44,747 nucleotides of DNA, from positions 1 to 44,747 of the forward strand of contig NZ_DGDC01000032.1 of the NCBI RefSeq assembly GCF_002385225.1, written 5' to 3'. This stretch comes from Psychrobacter sp. UBA3962 (GTDB lineage Bacteria; Pseudomonadota; Gammaproteobacteria; Pseudomonadales; Moraxellaceae). The position numbers and the translations under genes were made by a program. The notes under the pieces are model-generated. The model was not told the origin of the DNA, ran no database searches, and worked only from the letters and a program-made list of their open reading frames with translations. Numbering within the stretch: the stretch's first letter is position 1; each line of letters opens with the position of its first letter. Below are positions 9,614-18,548 of the stretch, in pieces.

Positions 9614-9645
9614 GACTACTGAAAAACTATCTTAGCGTAAAGAAA

Positions 9646-10578
9646 TTACAGCTTGCTAGTTAATTCTGGTAGTGCGTCAAACAAGTCTGCTTCTAAGAAG
9701 TAATCAGCAACTGTTGCGATTGGTGCTTCTGGATCGTTGTTGATAGCAACGATAACTTTAGAATCTTTCATACCTGCTAAATGCTGGATAGCACCAGAGA
9801 TACCGGCTGCGATATATAAGCTTGGAGCAACGATTTTACCAGTTTGACCAACCTGCATATCGTTAGGAACATAACCTGCGTCAACTGCGGCACGTGAAGC
9901 ACCGATAGCAGCGCCTAGCTTGTCTGCTAATGGCTCAATGTATTTAGTGAAGTTTTCACCGTTTGCTAATGCACGGCCACCAGATACAACGATTTCAGCA
10001 GAAGTTAGTTCAGGACGGTCAGACTTAGCCAACTCTTCGCCAACGAAGCTTGATTTACTAGCATCTTGAGCGTTGTCTAGCTCTTCGATAGAGGCTGATC
10101 CACCTTCCGCAGCTGCAGCATCAAATGCTGTAGCACGTACAGTAACTAATACTTTATCTTCAGAAGTTTTAACAGTGGCTAAGGCGTTACCGGCATAGAT
10201 AGGACGCTCAAACGTGTTAGCATCGATAACTTGCATCACATCAGTGATCATGCTTACGTCTAATAAAGCGGCTACGCGTGGTAAGAAGTTCTTGCCATTA
10301 GAAGTTGCTGGAGCAACGATATGGCTATAATCGCCAGCAAGATCTTTAACCAATAAAGCTACGTTTTCTGCTAATTGATATTCGTATGCTGGGTTATCAA
10401 CACAAATTACTTTGCTTACGCCTGCTACTTTAGCAGCTTGCTCAGCTACTGGCTTACAACCAGAACCCGCTACTAATACATGAACGTCGCCACCCATTTG
10501 ATTTGCAGCGGTAACTGTGCTTAGAGTTGCCTTTTTTAGCTCGGCATTATCATGTTCTGCATATACTAAAATTGCCAT
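9646..10578 (-). CDS. etfA: Electron transfer flavoprotein subunit alpha
   Basis: EtfA binds FAD and, with EtfB, carries electrons from acyl-CoA and other flavin dehydrogenases to ETF:quinone oxidoreductase. The 310-residue protein has the adenine-nucleotide-hydrolase-like N-terminal domain (1-185). Its C-terminal FAD domain contains GGRALANGENF at 200-210, GASRAAVDAGYVPND at 226-240 and the family signature LYIAAGISGAIQHLAG at 254-269. Length is standard. It lies 154 bases downstream of etfB on the same strand. ETF:quinone oxidoreductase is not in this window. Confidence 0.96.
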   Translation of the reverse strand: MAILVYAEHDNAELKKATLSTVTAANQMGGDVHVLVAGSGCKPVAEQAAKVAGVSKVICVDNPAYEYQLAENVALLVKDLAGDYSHIVAPATSNGKNFLPRVAALLDVSMITDVMQVIDANTFERPIYAGNALATVKTSEDKVLVTVRATAFDAAAAEGGSASIEELDNAQDASKSSFVGEELAKSDRPELTSAEIVVSGGRALANGENFTKYIEPLADKLGAAIGASRAAVDAGYVPNDMQVGQTGKIVAPSLYIAAGISGAIQHLAGMKDSKVIVAINNDPEAPIATVADYFLEADLFDALPELTSKL

Positions 10579-10732
10579 GAGATTATTATCCTTTCAAATA
10601 ATTATAGAAGATTGTGATTTGGTAACTGTTCTTTATCGCCTGCCCTATTAGCTCTAACTGACTCTAATTCATTTTATGACAGGCTGATAATCAACAAAAC
10701 TAATCAAATTTATTAGAAGTTAAGTTCAAGAA

Positions 10733-11482
10733 TTAAAGAACTTTTGCTTCATTTTTTAGTTTGTCAATTAGCTCATCCACTGAACCAACTTTAACACCTG
10801 CAGAACGCTCAGCTGGTGGAGTTACTTTCACAATTTCTTGCTTAGAAGCCATGTCTACACCGAAATCTGCTGGTGTTTTCTCATCTAGTGGCTTTTTCTT
10901 AGCTTTCATGATGTTTGGAAGTTTTGCATAACGTGGTTCGTTTAGACGTAAGTCAGTAGTGATTACTGCAGGCAATGGTAGCGCAACAGTCTGAAGACCA
11001 CCGTCAATCTCACGAGTAACGTTTACTTTATCGCCTTCTACTTTAACTTCTGAAGCAAAAGTACCTTGGCCGATACCCATTAAGGCAGCAAGCATCTGAC
11101 CGGTTTGGTTGTTGTCATCATCAATAGCTTGTTTACCAAGAAGAATAAGCTCGGTACCTTCTTGCTCAGCAATACCTTTAAGAATTTTAGCAACTTGTAG
11201 AGGGTATGCTTTGTCATCAGTCTGAACCAAAATACCACGGTCAGCACCTAGTGCTAGAGCGGCACGAATTTGTTCTTGAGCTTCTTTAGGGCCGATAGAA
11301 GCAACAATAACTTCATCTACCACGCCTGCTTCTTTCAGACGCACTGCTTCTTCAACAGCGATTTCACAAAATGGGTTGATAGACATTTTTGTGTTGCTTA
11401 GATCAACGCCAGAATTATCAGCTTTAACGCGAACTTTTACGTTATAGTCAATCACACGCTTAACAGCGACTAATGCTTTCAT
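10733..11482 (-). CDS. etfB: Electron transfer flavoprotein subunit beta
   Basis: EtfB is the AMP-binding partner of EtfA. The 249-residue protein shows the family hallmarks: a Val-Lys-Arg-rich start (MKALVAVKRVIDYNVKVRVK), DDDNNQTGQMLAALMG near 121-136, and the signature region from VTREIDGGLQTVALPLPAVI to NEPRYAKLPNIMKAKKKP. Length is standard. It is first in the etfB-etfA pair; a minus-strand TATACT at 11542-11547 is a possible -10 about 60 bases upstream. It was not given a promoter entry because no good -35 is visible. Confidence 0.96.
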   Translation of the reverse strand: MKALVAVKRVIDYNVKVRVKADNSGVDLSNTKMSINPFCEIAVEEAVRLKEAGVVDEVIVASIGPKEAQEQIRAALALGADRGILVQTDDKAYPLQVAKILKGIAEQEGTELILLGKQAIDDDNNQTGQMLAALMGIGQGTFASEVKVEGDKVNVTREIDGGLQTVALPLPAVITTDLRLNEPRYAKLPNIMKAKKKPLDEKTPADFGVDMASKQEIVKVTPPAERSAGVKVGSVDELIDKLKNEAKVL

Positions 11483-12031
11483 ACGTTCCTCGTTTATTAA
11501 TGTTATGAATAATTAAACTTACGATTTCAAACCCAGTGCAAAGTATATCTTATCTCGCACCGAAAAATTAATTCTTATACATCTTAGCCAATATAGGAGC
11601 CAATATATATAACAATTTGTAGGATTTAATTAACAGATTTAATTCCCTATTTAGGCCCGTTAATTCACCCCTAATCAGTTTTACTAAACCCAAGATAGTA
11701 TTGAACAACCATTTTTTTGGTTTTAGCAGGATACAAATAAACATTTATTATCAAACGACTCTTATATTGCGTGACCAACCCCATTAGGTCAAGCCGTTGC
11801 CGTGAATAAAGGGTCATAAATTTTTTCAATATTTATTAATTTTAACCTAGAATTCTTTTTTTTCGTCTCTAGTAATGCCGATATTACCTGTTATTTTAGA
11901 TTGTTTTAGGCCATCTAAGCATGAAATAATGAATTTTAGCCAAAAAAAAGACAACCAGTGGTTGTCTTTTTATAGCATTATCACCTTTTTAGGCGATTCA
12001 TGCTTATTTGTAGGTCAAAGCCTACAATAAA
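11483..12031. other. Non-coding gap between etfB and the cold-shock gene
   Basis: This AT-rich 549-base stretch has no credible gene. It holds the etfB promoter region at its left end and the cold-shock terminator at its right end. In between are small palindromes (TGACC/GGTCA at about 11770-11792, AACCA/TGGTT around 11709-11722). I recognise no RNA gene in it. Confidence 0.4.
11945..11971 (-). terminator. Intrinsic terminator of the cold-shock gene
   Basis: AAAAAGACAACC pairs with GGTTGTCTTTTT around an AGT-type loop; T-runs flank both sides. A second, tail-less hairpin (TTGTAGG/CCTACAA, 12008-12027) lies directly after the csp stop codon. Confidence 0.85.
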
Positions 12032-12247
12032 TTATTCAGCTGATTCGATTTGTTCAGCTTGTGGACCTTTTTGGCCTTGGCCTAATACGAAAGTAACTTT
12101 TTGACCTTCGGCTAGGGTTTTGAAACCGCTGCCTTGAATAGCACTGTAATGAGCAAATACGTCTTGACCACCATCGTCTTGTGCGATGAAACCAAAACCT
12201 TTAGCTTCGTTGAACCACTTAACAGTACCTTGTACACGTTCTGACAT
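12032..12247 (-). CDS. CspA-family cold-shock protein
   Basis: This 71-residue OB-fold protein binds single-stranded RNA and DNA and melts secondary structure. Both nucleic-acid motifs are present: RNP1 KGFGFI (residues 16-21) and RNP2 DVFAHY (29-34). Length is standard for a single cold-shock domain. AGGA lies eight bases before the ATG. The region upstream is a long leader with an extended -10 promoter, typical of temperature-responsive csp genes. Whether this copy is cold-inducible or constitutive cannot be told from the protein alone. Confidence 0.95.
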   Translation of the reverse strand: MSERVQGTVKWFNEAKGFGFIAQDDGGQDVFAHYSAIQGSGFKTLAEGQKVTFVLGQGQKGPQAEQIESAE

Positions 12248-12516
12248 AACTTTTCCTAATATAAAATTGATTTAACTATAGTCATGATGCTTTTAACAGA
12301 CTTGCTCTACTCTAGTGGGTAGATAACGAGCCAGTAGAAAACGTAAATCGAGTAGTATTGATTAGAATGTTGACTAATCATCACTCTAATAAATAGCCAC
12401 TTAGGTTACATTTCTACGATTAAATGCAGTCATGTTTGAATCAGTAGCTGTGCTATTCATTCAAAAAGTAACTTACTTACTATGGGATAGTATAACAGCT
12501 TTAAACGGCTTGTCCT
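12248..12516 (-). promoter_or_regulatory. Promoter and long 5' leader of the cold-shock gene
   Basis: On the minus strand an extended -10 (TG-T-TATACT; hexamer at 12489-12494) sits 16 bases after AGGACA (12511-12516). Transcription would start near 12482 and give a leader of about 235 nt before the ATG. Long structured leaders are known for E. coli cspA, where they control stability and translation with temperature. The remainder of the gap up to 12566 shows no gene. Confidence 0.55.
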
Positions 12517-12566
12517 AACAATATCTGTAGTTTTGGTTGGTTTGATGTAAAAAATGTAAATTTTAA

Positions 12567-12986
12567 CTAATTAATTGGCTTAGAAAACAGTAATACAAAG
12601 ACACATAAAGCAAAGAATGTCGTGGCAAATGACTGGCTGAAAGCTATATAGGGTTTAGGAATAACCAATTCTTCAGGACTGGCCGGCAGTCCAGAGCGTT
12701 TCAATAAGCGACTGCCATACACCCAGCCAGATAAGGCATAAATCCAGTAGGCTACCGGCACTGTCATCTCAATAGACTTGAAATCTAATAGGTAAACCAC
12801 TGCAATAGAGACAAATAACCATAAAGTATCCACTACCGAGCTCACCTGGAAAAACTTTGATTTTGGCAGCTTACCCTCAGTTTTTTTTAGCATCTGCCCC
12901 TCTATCCAGATTAACAGCGCTACCCCTGCACTCAGGGCTATATAAATTGAGGGAAGATTAATATTAACAAGCCACTGGGTATCCAT
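12567..12986 (-). CDS. Small integral membrane protein, unknown function
   Basis: I do not recognise this 139-residue protein. It has about four hydrophobic segments, near residues 11-29, 53-68, 78-95 and 112-135. A charged loop (QMLKKTEGKLPKSK) lies after the first, and RLLKRSGLPASPEELVIPKP before the last. No enzymatic motif is visible. AGGAA lies about 12 bases before the ATG, slightly far. It stands alone between the cold-shock gene and the ilvC terminator. It is probably a conserved inner-membrane protein of the genus. Confidence 0.7.
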   Translation of the reverse strand: MDTQWLVNINLPSIYIALSAGVALLIWIEGQMLKKTEGKLPKSKFFQVSSVVDTLWLFVSIAVVYLLDFKSIEMTVPVAYWIYALSGWVYGSRLLKRSGLPASPEELVIPKPYIAFSQSFATTFFALCVFVLLFSKPIN

Positions 12987-13126
12987 AATCTAAGTCGTTC
13001 CTTTTTTGTTTTCTGTTCGATTTTTAGTAATTTAGACATTAGAGTCTATATAGCGATTTTTTTGATTGCTTCAAGGGGCCGTCGTCTAACCTTAGAAACC
13101 TAGCATCAAAAAATCTAACATTAAAA

Positions 13127-13156
13127 AAGCTCATGCGTCTAAGACACATGAGCTTT
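13127..13156 (-). terminator. Intrinsic terminator of the ilv operon
   Basis: AAAGCTCATG pairs with CATGAGCTTT, with further pairing inside, and on the minus strand a T-run follows. Between it and the ilvC stop is a second hairpin, TTATCACA/TGTGATAA at 13190-13210, without T tail. Confidence 0.85.
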
Positions 13157-13258
13157 AATCAATGCTAGCCCTGCTTACTTCATCACAGCTTATCACATAA
13201 ACTGTGATAACAGCTATCTAAGCCCAGCCAGCACTTTTAGCTGACAACTAAAACTAAA

Positions 13259-14275
13259 TTAGTTCTTTTCTTTATCGATGATTTTGTTACCACCAATCCA
13301 AGGCATCATAGCACGTAGCTTAGCACCAGTTTTCTCGATTTCATGATCGGCGTTGTTACGACGACGAGCGGTCATTGAAGGATAGTTAGTAGCACCTTCG
13401 TTGATGAACATCTTCGCATACTCACCAGACTGAATGCGTTTTAGAGCATTGCGCATGGCTTCACGTGACTGCTCGTTGATCACTTCAGGACCGGTTACGT
13501 ATTCACCGTATTCAGCGTTGTTACTGATTGAATAGTTCATATCAGCGATACCGCCTTCATACATTAAGTCTACGATAAGCTTCAGCTCATGCAAGCACTC
13601 AAAGTAAGCCATTTCTGGAGCATAACCCGCTTCAGTTAGGGTTTCAAAGCCCATTTTAACCAGCTCTACTGCACCACCACAAAGGACAGCTTGCTCACCA
13701 AATAAGTCAGTTTCAGTTTCATCTTTAAAAGTAGTTTCGATAATACCTGAACGACCACCACCCACACCGGCTGCGTAAGATAAAGCCACTTGCTTAGCTT
13801 GACCTGAAGCATCTTGATAGATAGCGATTAGATCAGGGATACCACCGCCTTTAACGAACTCAGAACGTACTGTGTGACCTGGCGCTTTCGGAGCAACCAT
13901 AATCACGTCTAGATCTTTACGTGGCACTACTTGGTTATAATGGATAGAGAAACCATGAGCAAATGCTAGAGTGGCGCCTTCCTTAATGTTTGGCTCAATA
14001 ACGTCTTCGTATAAAGATTTTTGGAACTCATCTGGAGTTAGGATCATAACCACTTCAGCAGCTTGTACCGCTTCTGCAACTTCAGCTACTTTTAGGCCAG
14101 CATTTTCAGCTTTTTTCCATGAGCCTGAATCTGCACGTAGACCTACAGTTACATCAACACCTGAGTCTTGAAGGTTAAGCGCATGGGCGTGACCTTGTGA
14201 ACCATAACCAATAATAGCTACTTTTTTGCCCTGGATGATTGATAAGTCACAATCTTTATCGTAATAAACGTTCAT
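13259..14275 (-). CDS. ilvC: Ketol-acid reductoisomerase (NADP+)
   Basis: IlvC isomerises and reduces acetolactate or acetohydroxybutyrate, the second common step of valine, leucine and isoleucine synthesis. The 338-residue class I enzyme has the NADPH-binding GYGSQGHAHALNL at 23-35. The magnesium and catalytic acids are Asp190 and Glu194 in DETETDLFGEQ, and Glu226 and Glu230 in FECLHE. It is third in ilvB-ilvN-ilvC, after a 185-base gap from ilvN that contains a strong inverted repeat. A T-tailed hairpin ends the unit. Confidence 0.97.
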   Translation of the reverse strand: MNVYYDKDCDLSIIQGKKVAIIGYGSQGHAHALNLQDSGVDVTVGLRADSGSWKKAENAGLKVAEVAEAVQAAEVVMILTPDEFQKSLYEDVIEPNIKEGATLAFAHGFSIHYNQVVPRKDLDVIMVAPKAPGHTVRSEFVKGGGIPDLIAIYQDASGQAKQVALSYAAGVGGGRSGIIETTFKDETETDLFGEQAVLCGGAVELVKMGFETLTEAGYAPEMAYFECLHELKLIVDLMYEGGIADMNYSISNNAEYGEYVTGPEVINEQSREAMRNALKRIQSGEYAKMFINEGATNYPSMTARRRNNADHEIEKTGAKLRAMMPWIGGNKIIDKEKN

Positions 14276-14364
14276 AATTTAGTCCTTTTAAATACTTTCA
14301 AATAGTTTTGAAAATAGAGGGTGGTGTTGAAATTCAACTTGTTAATTTTACAACTTTCAGATTA

Positions 14365-14416
14365 GCTCAAGCCTTTGCAAATAACTATTTAAACTGAAAT
14401 CGACAAGGGCTTGAGC
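14365..14416 (-). other. Stem-loop between ilvN and ilvC
   Basis: GCTCAAGCC (14365-14373) is the exact reverse complement of GGCTTGAGC (14408-14416). On the minus strand pairing extends inward with one mismatch (CCCTTG against CAAAGG), giving a stem of about 12 pairs with a loop near 28 nt. There is no T tail, so it looks like an mRNA processing, stability or weak attenuation element rather than a terminator. Confidence 0.5.
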
Positions 14417-14460
14417 GATTACAAAATAAATTTACCAAATAAAACTACTACTAAATAAAA

Positions 14461-14952
14461 CTACAGGCTGAGGGTACGCTCACCACGTAAGATACCAATC
14501 ACACCTGAACGTACCACTTCTAAGATACGGTCACGGCCGATAACTTCGATAAAGCCGTCAAGCTTAGCCTCATCACCAACAATTTGAATGGTATAAAGGC
14601 TTGAAGTGACATCCACGATTTGAGCACGGAAGATATCTGCACTGCGCTTAACTTCCGCTCGAGCGCTGCCGGTAGCTCGTACTTTAATCAACATCAGCTC
14701 ACGCTCTACGTGAGCATTGTCTGTTAAATCAATTACTTTAACTACTTCAATTAGCTTGTGCAAATGCTTAGTGATCTGTTCAATTTTGTCGGCACTGGCG
14801 TTGGTAGTCAATGTCAAACGCGAAATCGTTTCGTCTTCAGTAGGGGCTACGTTTAGGGTTTCGATGTTGTAACCACGCTGTGAAAACAATCCAACCAGAC
14901 GTGATAGCGACCCAGCTTCGTTTTCCATTAGTACAGAGATTAAGTGTTGCAT
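14461..14952 (-). CDS. ilvN: Acetolactate synthase small (regulatory) subunit
   Basis: This 163-residue protein is the regulatory subunit (IlvH/IlvN type) of acetohydroxyacid synthase and gives valine feedback inhibition. The N-terminal ACT domain starts HLISVLMENEAGSLSRLVGL, followed by FSQRGYNIETLNVAPTED; the C-terminal half holds a second ACT-like domain. Its ATG shares one base with the ilvB stop codon (TAATG), which points to translational coupling and equal output of the two subunits. Confidence 0.95.
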   Translation of the reverse strand: MQHLISVLMENEAGSLSRLVGLFSQRGYNIETLNVAPTEDETISRLTLTTNASADKIEQITKHLHKLIEVVKVIDLTDNAHVERELMLIKVRATGSARAEVKRSADIFRAQIVDVTSSLYTIQIVGDEAKLDGFIEVIGRDRILEVVRSGVIGILRGERTLSL

Positions 14953-16787
14953 TAGGTACGCTCCCCCTTAGATAACCACATATCGCGCATAGACTGCCCT
15001 GCAACTTGCATTGGATATACGTGTTCATTACGATCCACGTAAACATCAATAAATACAAGTTTGTCTTTCATTGCCATTGCTTCAGCCAGTTGCTCATCTA
15101 ACTTGGCTGGATCAGTAATTTTAATACCAACGTGGCCATAACTCTCTGCAAGCTTAACGAAGTCTGGTAGTGACTCCATATAAGAAGAGGCATGACGACC
15201 TTCATACAGCATATCCTGCCACTGTTTGACCATACCCAACTGAGCATTATTTAGGCATAAAATCTTAACCGGCAATCCATACTGGAAACAAGTAGACAGC
15301 TCTTGAATGTTCATCTGAATCGACCCTTCACCGGTGATACAGACCACATCACGCTCAGGCTCTACCAATTTGGCGGCCATTGCATACGGCAAGCCAACAC
15401 CCATGGTGCCTAGACCACCTGAGTTCAACCACTGGCGAGGCTCATTATATTTGTAATAAAGCGCAGCAAACATCTGGTGCTGACCCACGTCACTGGTAAT
15501 AATGGCATTACCATTGGTCACTTCATATAGCTTCTCAACAACAGCTTGCGGCTTCATGCCATTATCAGTACTGGTGTCATAACGTAGACCATGACGCTTG
15601 CGCCATTCATTAATCTGTGACCACCAGTCTAGCAAGGCAGGCTGATCCAACTGTTTATCATCGCCTTCTAGTAGCTGAAGCATATCCGTTAATACTGACT
15701 TCACATCACCTACGATTGGAATATCGGCATTAATGGTCTTTGAAATTGACGCAGGATCAATGTCGATATGAATGATAGTCGCACTTGGACAGAATTTTTT
15801 CACATCATTGGTTACGCGGTCATCAAAACGTGCACCTACTGCCAAAATAACATCAGCATGATGCATGGTCATGTTGGCTTCATAAGTACCATGCATGCCT
15901 AGCATACCCACGAACTGACGATCAGAGCCTGGGAAAGCCCCTAAGCCCATTAGCGTATTGGTAACGGGCAAGTTCAATTGACGTGCCAACTTGGTTAACT
16001 CTTCATGAGCATTACCCAAGATAACGCCACCCCCTGAATATAAAATTGGGCGCTTAGCTGCTAATAAAGTTTCAATCGCTTTTTTAATCTGACCACTATG
16101 GCCTTTTACTGAAGGCTGATAAGAGCGTAGGTTTACAGATTCTGGATAGTTGTATTCAAACTTCTCGTGCGGCGCAGTAGTGTCTTTTGGAATATCAATA
16201 ACGACTGGACCTGGACGGCCAGACTGAGCGATATAAAATGCTTTTTTGATGATTTCAGGGATTTCACTGGCATGGCGTACTTGGAAACTGTGTTTCACGA
16301 TAGGACGAGAAACCCCAACCATGTCTGTTTCTTGGAAGGCATCATCACCAATTAGGTGCTTAGGTACCTGACCTGAAATAATAACCATTGGAATTGAATC
16401 CATAAACGCAGTAGCGATGGCGGTTACCGTGTTGGTTGCACCAGGACCTGAAGTTGCTAGTACCACGCCTGTTTTACCAGTGCGACGTGAATAGGCATCT
16501 GCCATGTGACCCGCCGCTTGCTCATGGCGCACTAAGATATGTTCAATAGCATCTTGCTTAAAGATAGCATCATAAATATGTAGGACGGCACCACCTGGAT
16601 AACCAAAAATATACTCGACGCCCTCGTCAATTAATGACTGGACAAGCATTTCACCGCCAGAGAGCATGATTGGCCCATCGCCATTTTCTAGAAGTTCACG
16701 CTTTTTACCAAAGTTAATGGCAGCGTGTGCGGTTTGGGTATGCCCTGTCATATTAGGGCTTTGGGTTGTTTGAGTCACTGTCATCAC
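14952..16787 (-). CDS. ilvB: Acetolactate synthase large (catalytic) subunit
   Basis: This is the thiamine-diphosphate enzyme that condenses pyruvate to acetolactate; it is closest in style to IlvI. In 611 residues the catalytic Glu89 lies in LVRHEQAAGH, after FGYPGGAVLHIYDA. The ThDP/Mg motif begins GEGS near residue 483 and runs to LCLNN. The frame opens with GTG at 16787 and an ATG follows at 16784; AGG is too close to either to decide. The conserved region begins only at MLSGGEM (Met41), so the first 40 residues are an extension or the true start is internal. First gene of ilvBNC, preceded by a long leader region. Confidence 0.95.
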   Translation of the reverse strand: MMTVTQTTQSPNMTGHTQTAHAAINFGKKRELLENGDGPIMLSGGEMLVQSLIDEGVEYIFGYPGGAVLHIYDAIFKQDAIEHILVRHEQAAGHMADAYSRRTGKTGVVLATSGPGATNTVTAIATAFMDSIPMVIISGQVPKHLIGDDAFQETDMVGVSRPIVKHSFQVRHASEIPEIIKKAFYIAQSGRPGPVVIDIPKDTTAPHEKFEYNYPESVNLRSYQPSVKGHSGQIKKAIETLLAAKRPILYSGGGVILGNAHEELTKLARQLNLPVTNTLMGLGAFPGSDRQFVGMLGMHGTYEANMTMHHADVILAVGARFDDRVTNDVKKFCPSATIIHIDIDPASISKTINADIPIVGDVKSVLTDMLQLLEGDDKQLDQPALLDWWSQINEWRKRHGLRYDTSTDNGMKPQAVVEKLYEVTNGNAIITSDVGQHQMFAALYYKYNEPRQWLNSGGLGTMGVGLPYAMAAKLVEPERDVVCITGEGSIQMNIQELSTCFQYGLPVKILCLNNAQLGMVKQWQDMLYEGRHASSYMESLPDFVKLAESYGHVGIKITDPAKLDEQLAEAMAMKDKLVFIDVYVDRNEHVYPMQVAGQSMRDMWLSKGERT

Positions 16788-16813
16788 CTATTTTATTGCG
16801 GGATGTGATAAGG

Positions 16814-16860
16814 CTTTTATTATAAAAGTTGCTGGTCAGCAAAGCATACTCGTGGTATGC
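16814..16860 (-). promoter_or_regulatory. Three back-to-back inverted repeats upstream of ilvB
   Basis: Three perfect inverted repeats follow each other almost without gaps: CTTTTAT-T-ATAAAAG (16814-16828), TTGCTG-GT-CAGCAA (16829-16842) and GCATAC-TCGTG-GTATGC (16844-16860). They end 27 bases before the ilvB start. They could be operator sites or a structured 5' UTR. None has a T tail and no leader peptide rich in Ile, Val or Leu codons was found, so classical attenuation is not supported. Confidence 0.45.
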
Positions 16861-17508
16861 ACCTAATACTTTAAATAGTCTGTTAAAAGATTCTTGACCT
16901 ACTTTTAACTCTATTCAAACTTTCATTTTATTCATAATTTACAGCTCATATCCATAAAATTAAATAACCCTACAGACACGACAAAAAATACCAACAGGCA
17001 TCAGCCATGTGATATGGGAACTTAAAAATACGGTGACGAAACGACGCTTAACAAAGCAATGTCTTATCAGAGAAATAAGAGCATTTTTAAGAATTTAACA
17101 AGATTGGTGTGCTATTGACTCAAAGCTGCATGGTTAAATGCCACTATTGAAACATACAAATCGGGTTAAAAAGTATAAAAAATTATACCCATCAAACTGA
17201 AGCTATCATAAGATTATGACTACTATTCAGAATGATTACTTAGTCGCTGTAGACCGATAAGTCCCTGAACTAATAACAGTAAAAGCAAACTGTCTAATTC
17301 ATCACATCAAAAGAAGCCACCCTAAAGCGAATGGTAATTCAACAATAGTTGCTACTTTTTAGTTAACTAACTCGGTAGAGAAGGTTAACCGACTAATCAT
17401 AATTCTATAATCCGTTGTTTTGATAGTTATGTCAACTAAATTTAATTCATGAGACACCATACCTAAATTTATCAATTGCGACTAAATGATAAATTTTTGG
17501 ACATAAAA
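16861..17508. other. Long non-coding gap upstream of the ilv operon
   Basis: This AT-rich stretch between the queF terminator and the ilvB leader has no convincing gene. It contains a small hairpin GTATAA-AAAA-TTATAC (17173-17188) and GTTAAC palindromes near 17361-17389. The ilvB promoter must lie here or nearby, but no confident -35/-10 pair was found. Confidence 0.35.
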
Positions 17509-17538
17509 AAACCCAAGAGTGGAGTTACTCTTGGGTTT
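17509..17538 (-). terminator. Intrinsic terminator downstream of queF
   Basis: AAACCCAAGAGT pairs with ACTCTTGGGTTT around a six-base loop; on the minus strand TTTTTTT follows. It lies about 100 bases after the queF stop and ends the exporter-queF unit. Confidence 0.9.
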
Positions 17539-17635
17539 AATAAATAAATACAATGATAAAATGATAAAGCTCAATAAGCTGAACGGTGTTTTAGACCTTT
17601 TTTAGCTTTAGTAAACTCTATAAGGTAGACCGCTT

Positions 17636-18514
17636 CTACTGGCGTACTAAACGGCTAGGTTGCGGCAGTAAACTGCTATCACTAACGCGGCAAGGGTTAA
17701 TGTCAATGCCACCACGACGAGTATACCAAGCACGAACCATCAGCTTTGAAGGACTATATCTTTGACTTAAATCAGCAAATATTTGCTCTACACACTGCTC
17801 ATGAAAGCCATTATGCTGACGGAAGCTAAGAATGTAGGTTAATAATTTCGCTTCATCAATGTTCTGTGAGGTGCTAATATCTATCGCTAAAGTCCCCCAG
17901 TCCGGCTGATTAGTCACTGGACAATTACTGCGCAGCAAGTTTGAGTACAGTTGATACTGTTTCTCTGCTTGATCAAGCGAAGCACTAACGTCTGTATCCT
18001 CTGCTAGTAGGCTAGCATCAGGATGCTCAACCAGCTCAACTTTACCTGGTAAGTTATCTAATGCCTGATCGATACATTTGCCTTGAGGATGAGCAATTAA
18101 AAATCCTGAGTCAGCATCACTGCCAGAGCTAATGGCATCCAGACCAAACAGCGAGACTTGAACTTCGGCTCCAACACAAGCCGCCAAGTCTTTTGCTATG
18201 GTTTGCTCAACGGCTTCCCAGCTTTCAAATTCAGTAAAGTTTAAACTATTTAGATATAGCTTAAGTGACTTGGACTCAACGATGTTGGGTGAGCTGGCAG
18301 GTATGGCAAAGCGGGCAATCGCCATCTGTGAAATGCCTTGAGAATTCAACCAAGACACTTCAAAGGCATGCCACCAGTCTACCCCAACCTGTAACTTATC
18401 CTCTTGCCAATTAATTTCGTTACGGCCCATGGAGCGTGGGATTGCGTATAAAGTATCTGGTTGATAAGTTTTTGGGTAGCTGGTGCTCTCCCCTAATACA
18501 CCATGAATACTCAT
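17636..18514 (-). CDS. queF: NADPH-dependent 7-cyano-7-deazaguanine reductase
   Basis: QueF reduces preQ0 to preQ1 in queuosine synthesis. The 292-residue protein is the long, bimodular type (E. coli 282). The catalytic Cys198 and Asp205 lie in RSNCPVTNQPDWGTLAI; the E. coli pair is Cys190 and Asp197. The N-terminal half carries the degenerate domain with VDWWHAFEVSWL. The gene starts 34 bases after the ABC permease stop on the same strand and likely shares its transcript, though the functional link is unclear. No preQ1 riboswitch was seen upstream. Confidence 0.95.
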   Translation of the reverse strand: MSIHGVLGESTSYPKTYQPDTLYAIPRSMGRNEINWQEDKLQVGVDWWHAFEVSWLNSQGISQMAIARFAIPASSPNIVESKSLKLYLNSLNFTEFESWEAVEQTIAKDLAACVGAEVQVSLFGLDAISSGSDADSGFLIAHPQGKCIDQALDNLPGKVELVEHPDASLLAEDTDVSASLDQAEKQYQLYSNLLRSNCPVTNQPDWGTLAIDISTSQNIDEAKLLTYILSFRQHNGFHEQCVEQIFADLSQRYSPSKLMVRAWYTRRGGIDINPCRVSDSSLLPQPSRLVRQ

Positions 18515-18548
18515 AAGTAAGTCCTATCTTAAATATAAAATTAAAAGG

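Noticed and set aside
16788..17100. Leader-peptide attenuator for ilvB
   Set aside because: Short frames here (for example 12 codons near 17008-16970) are not enriched in Ile, Val or Leu, and no T-tailed hairpin follows.
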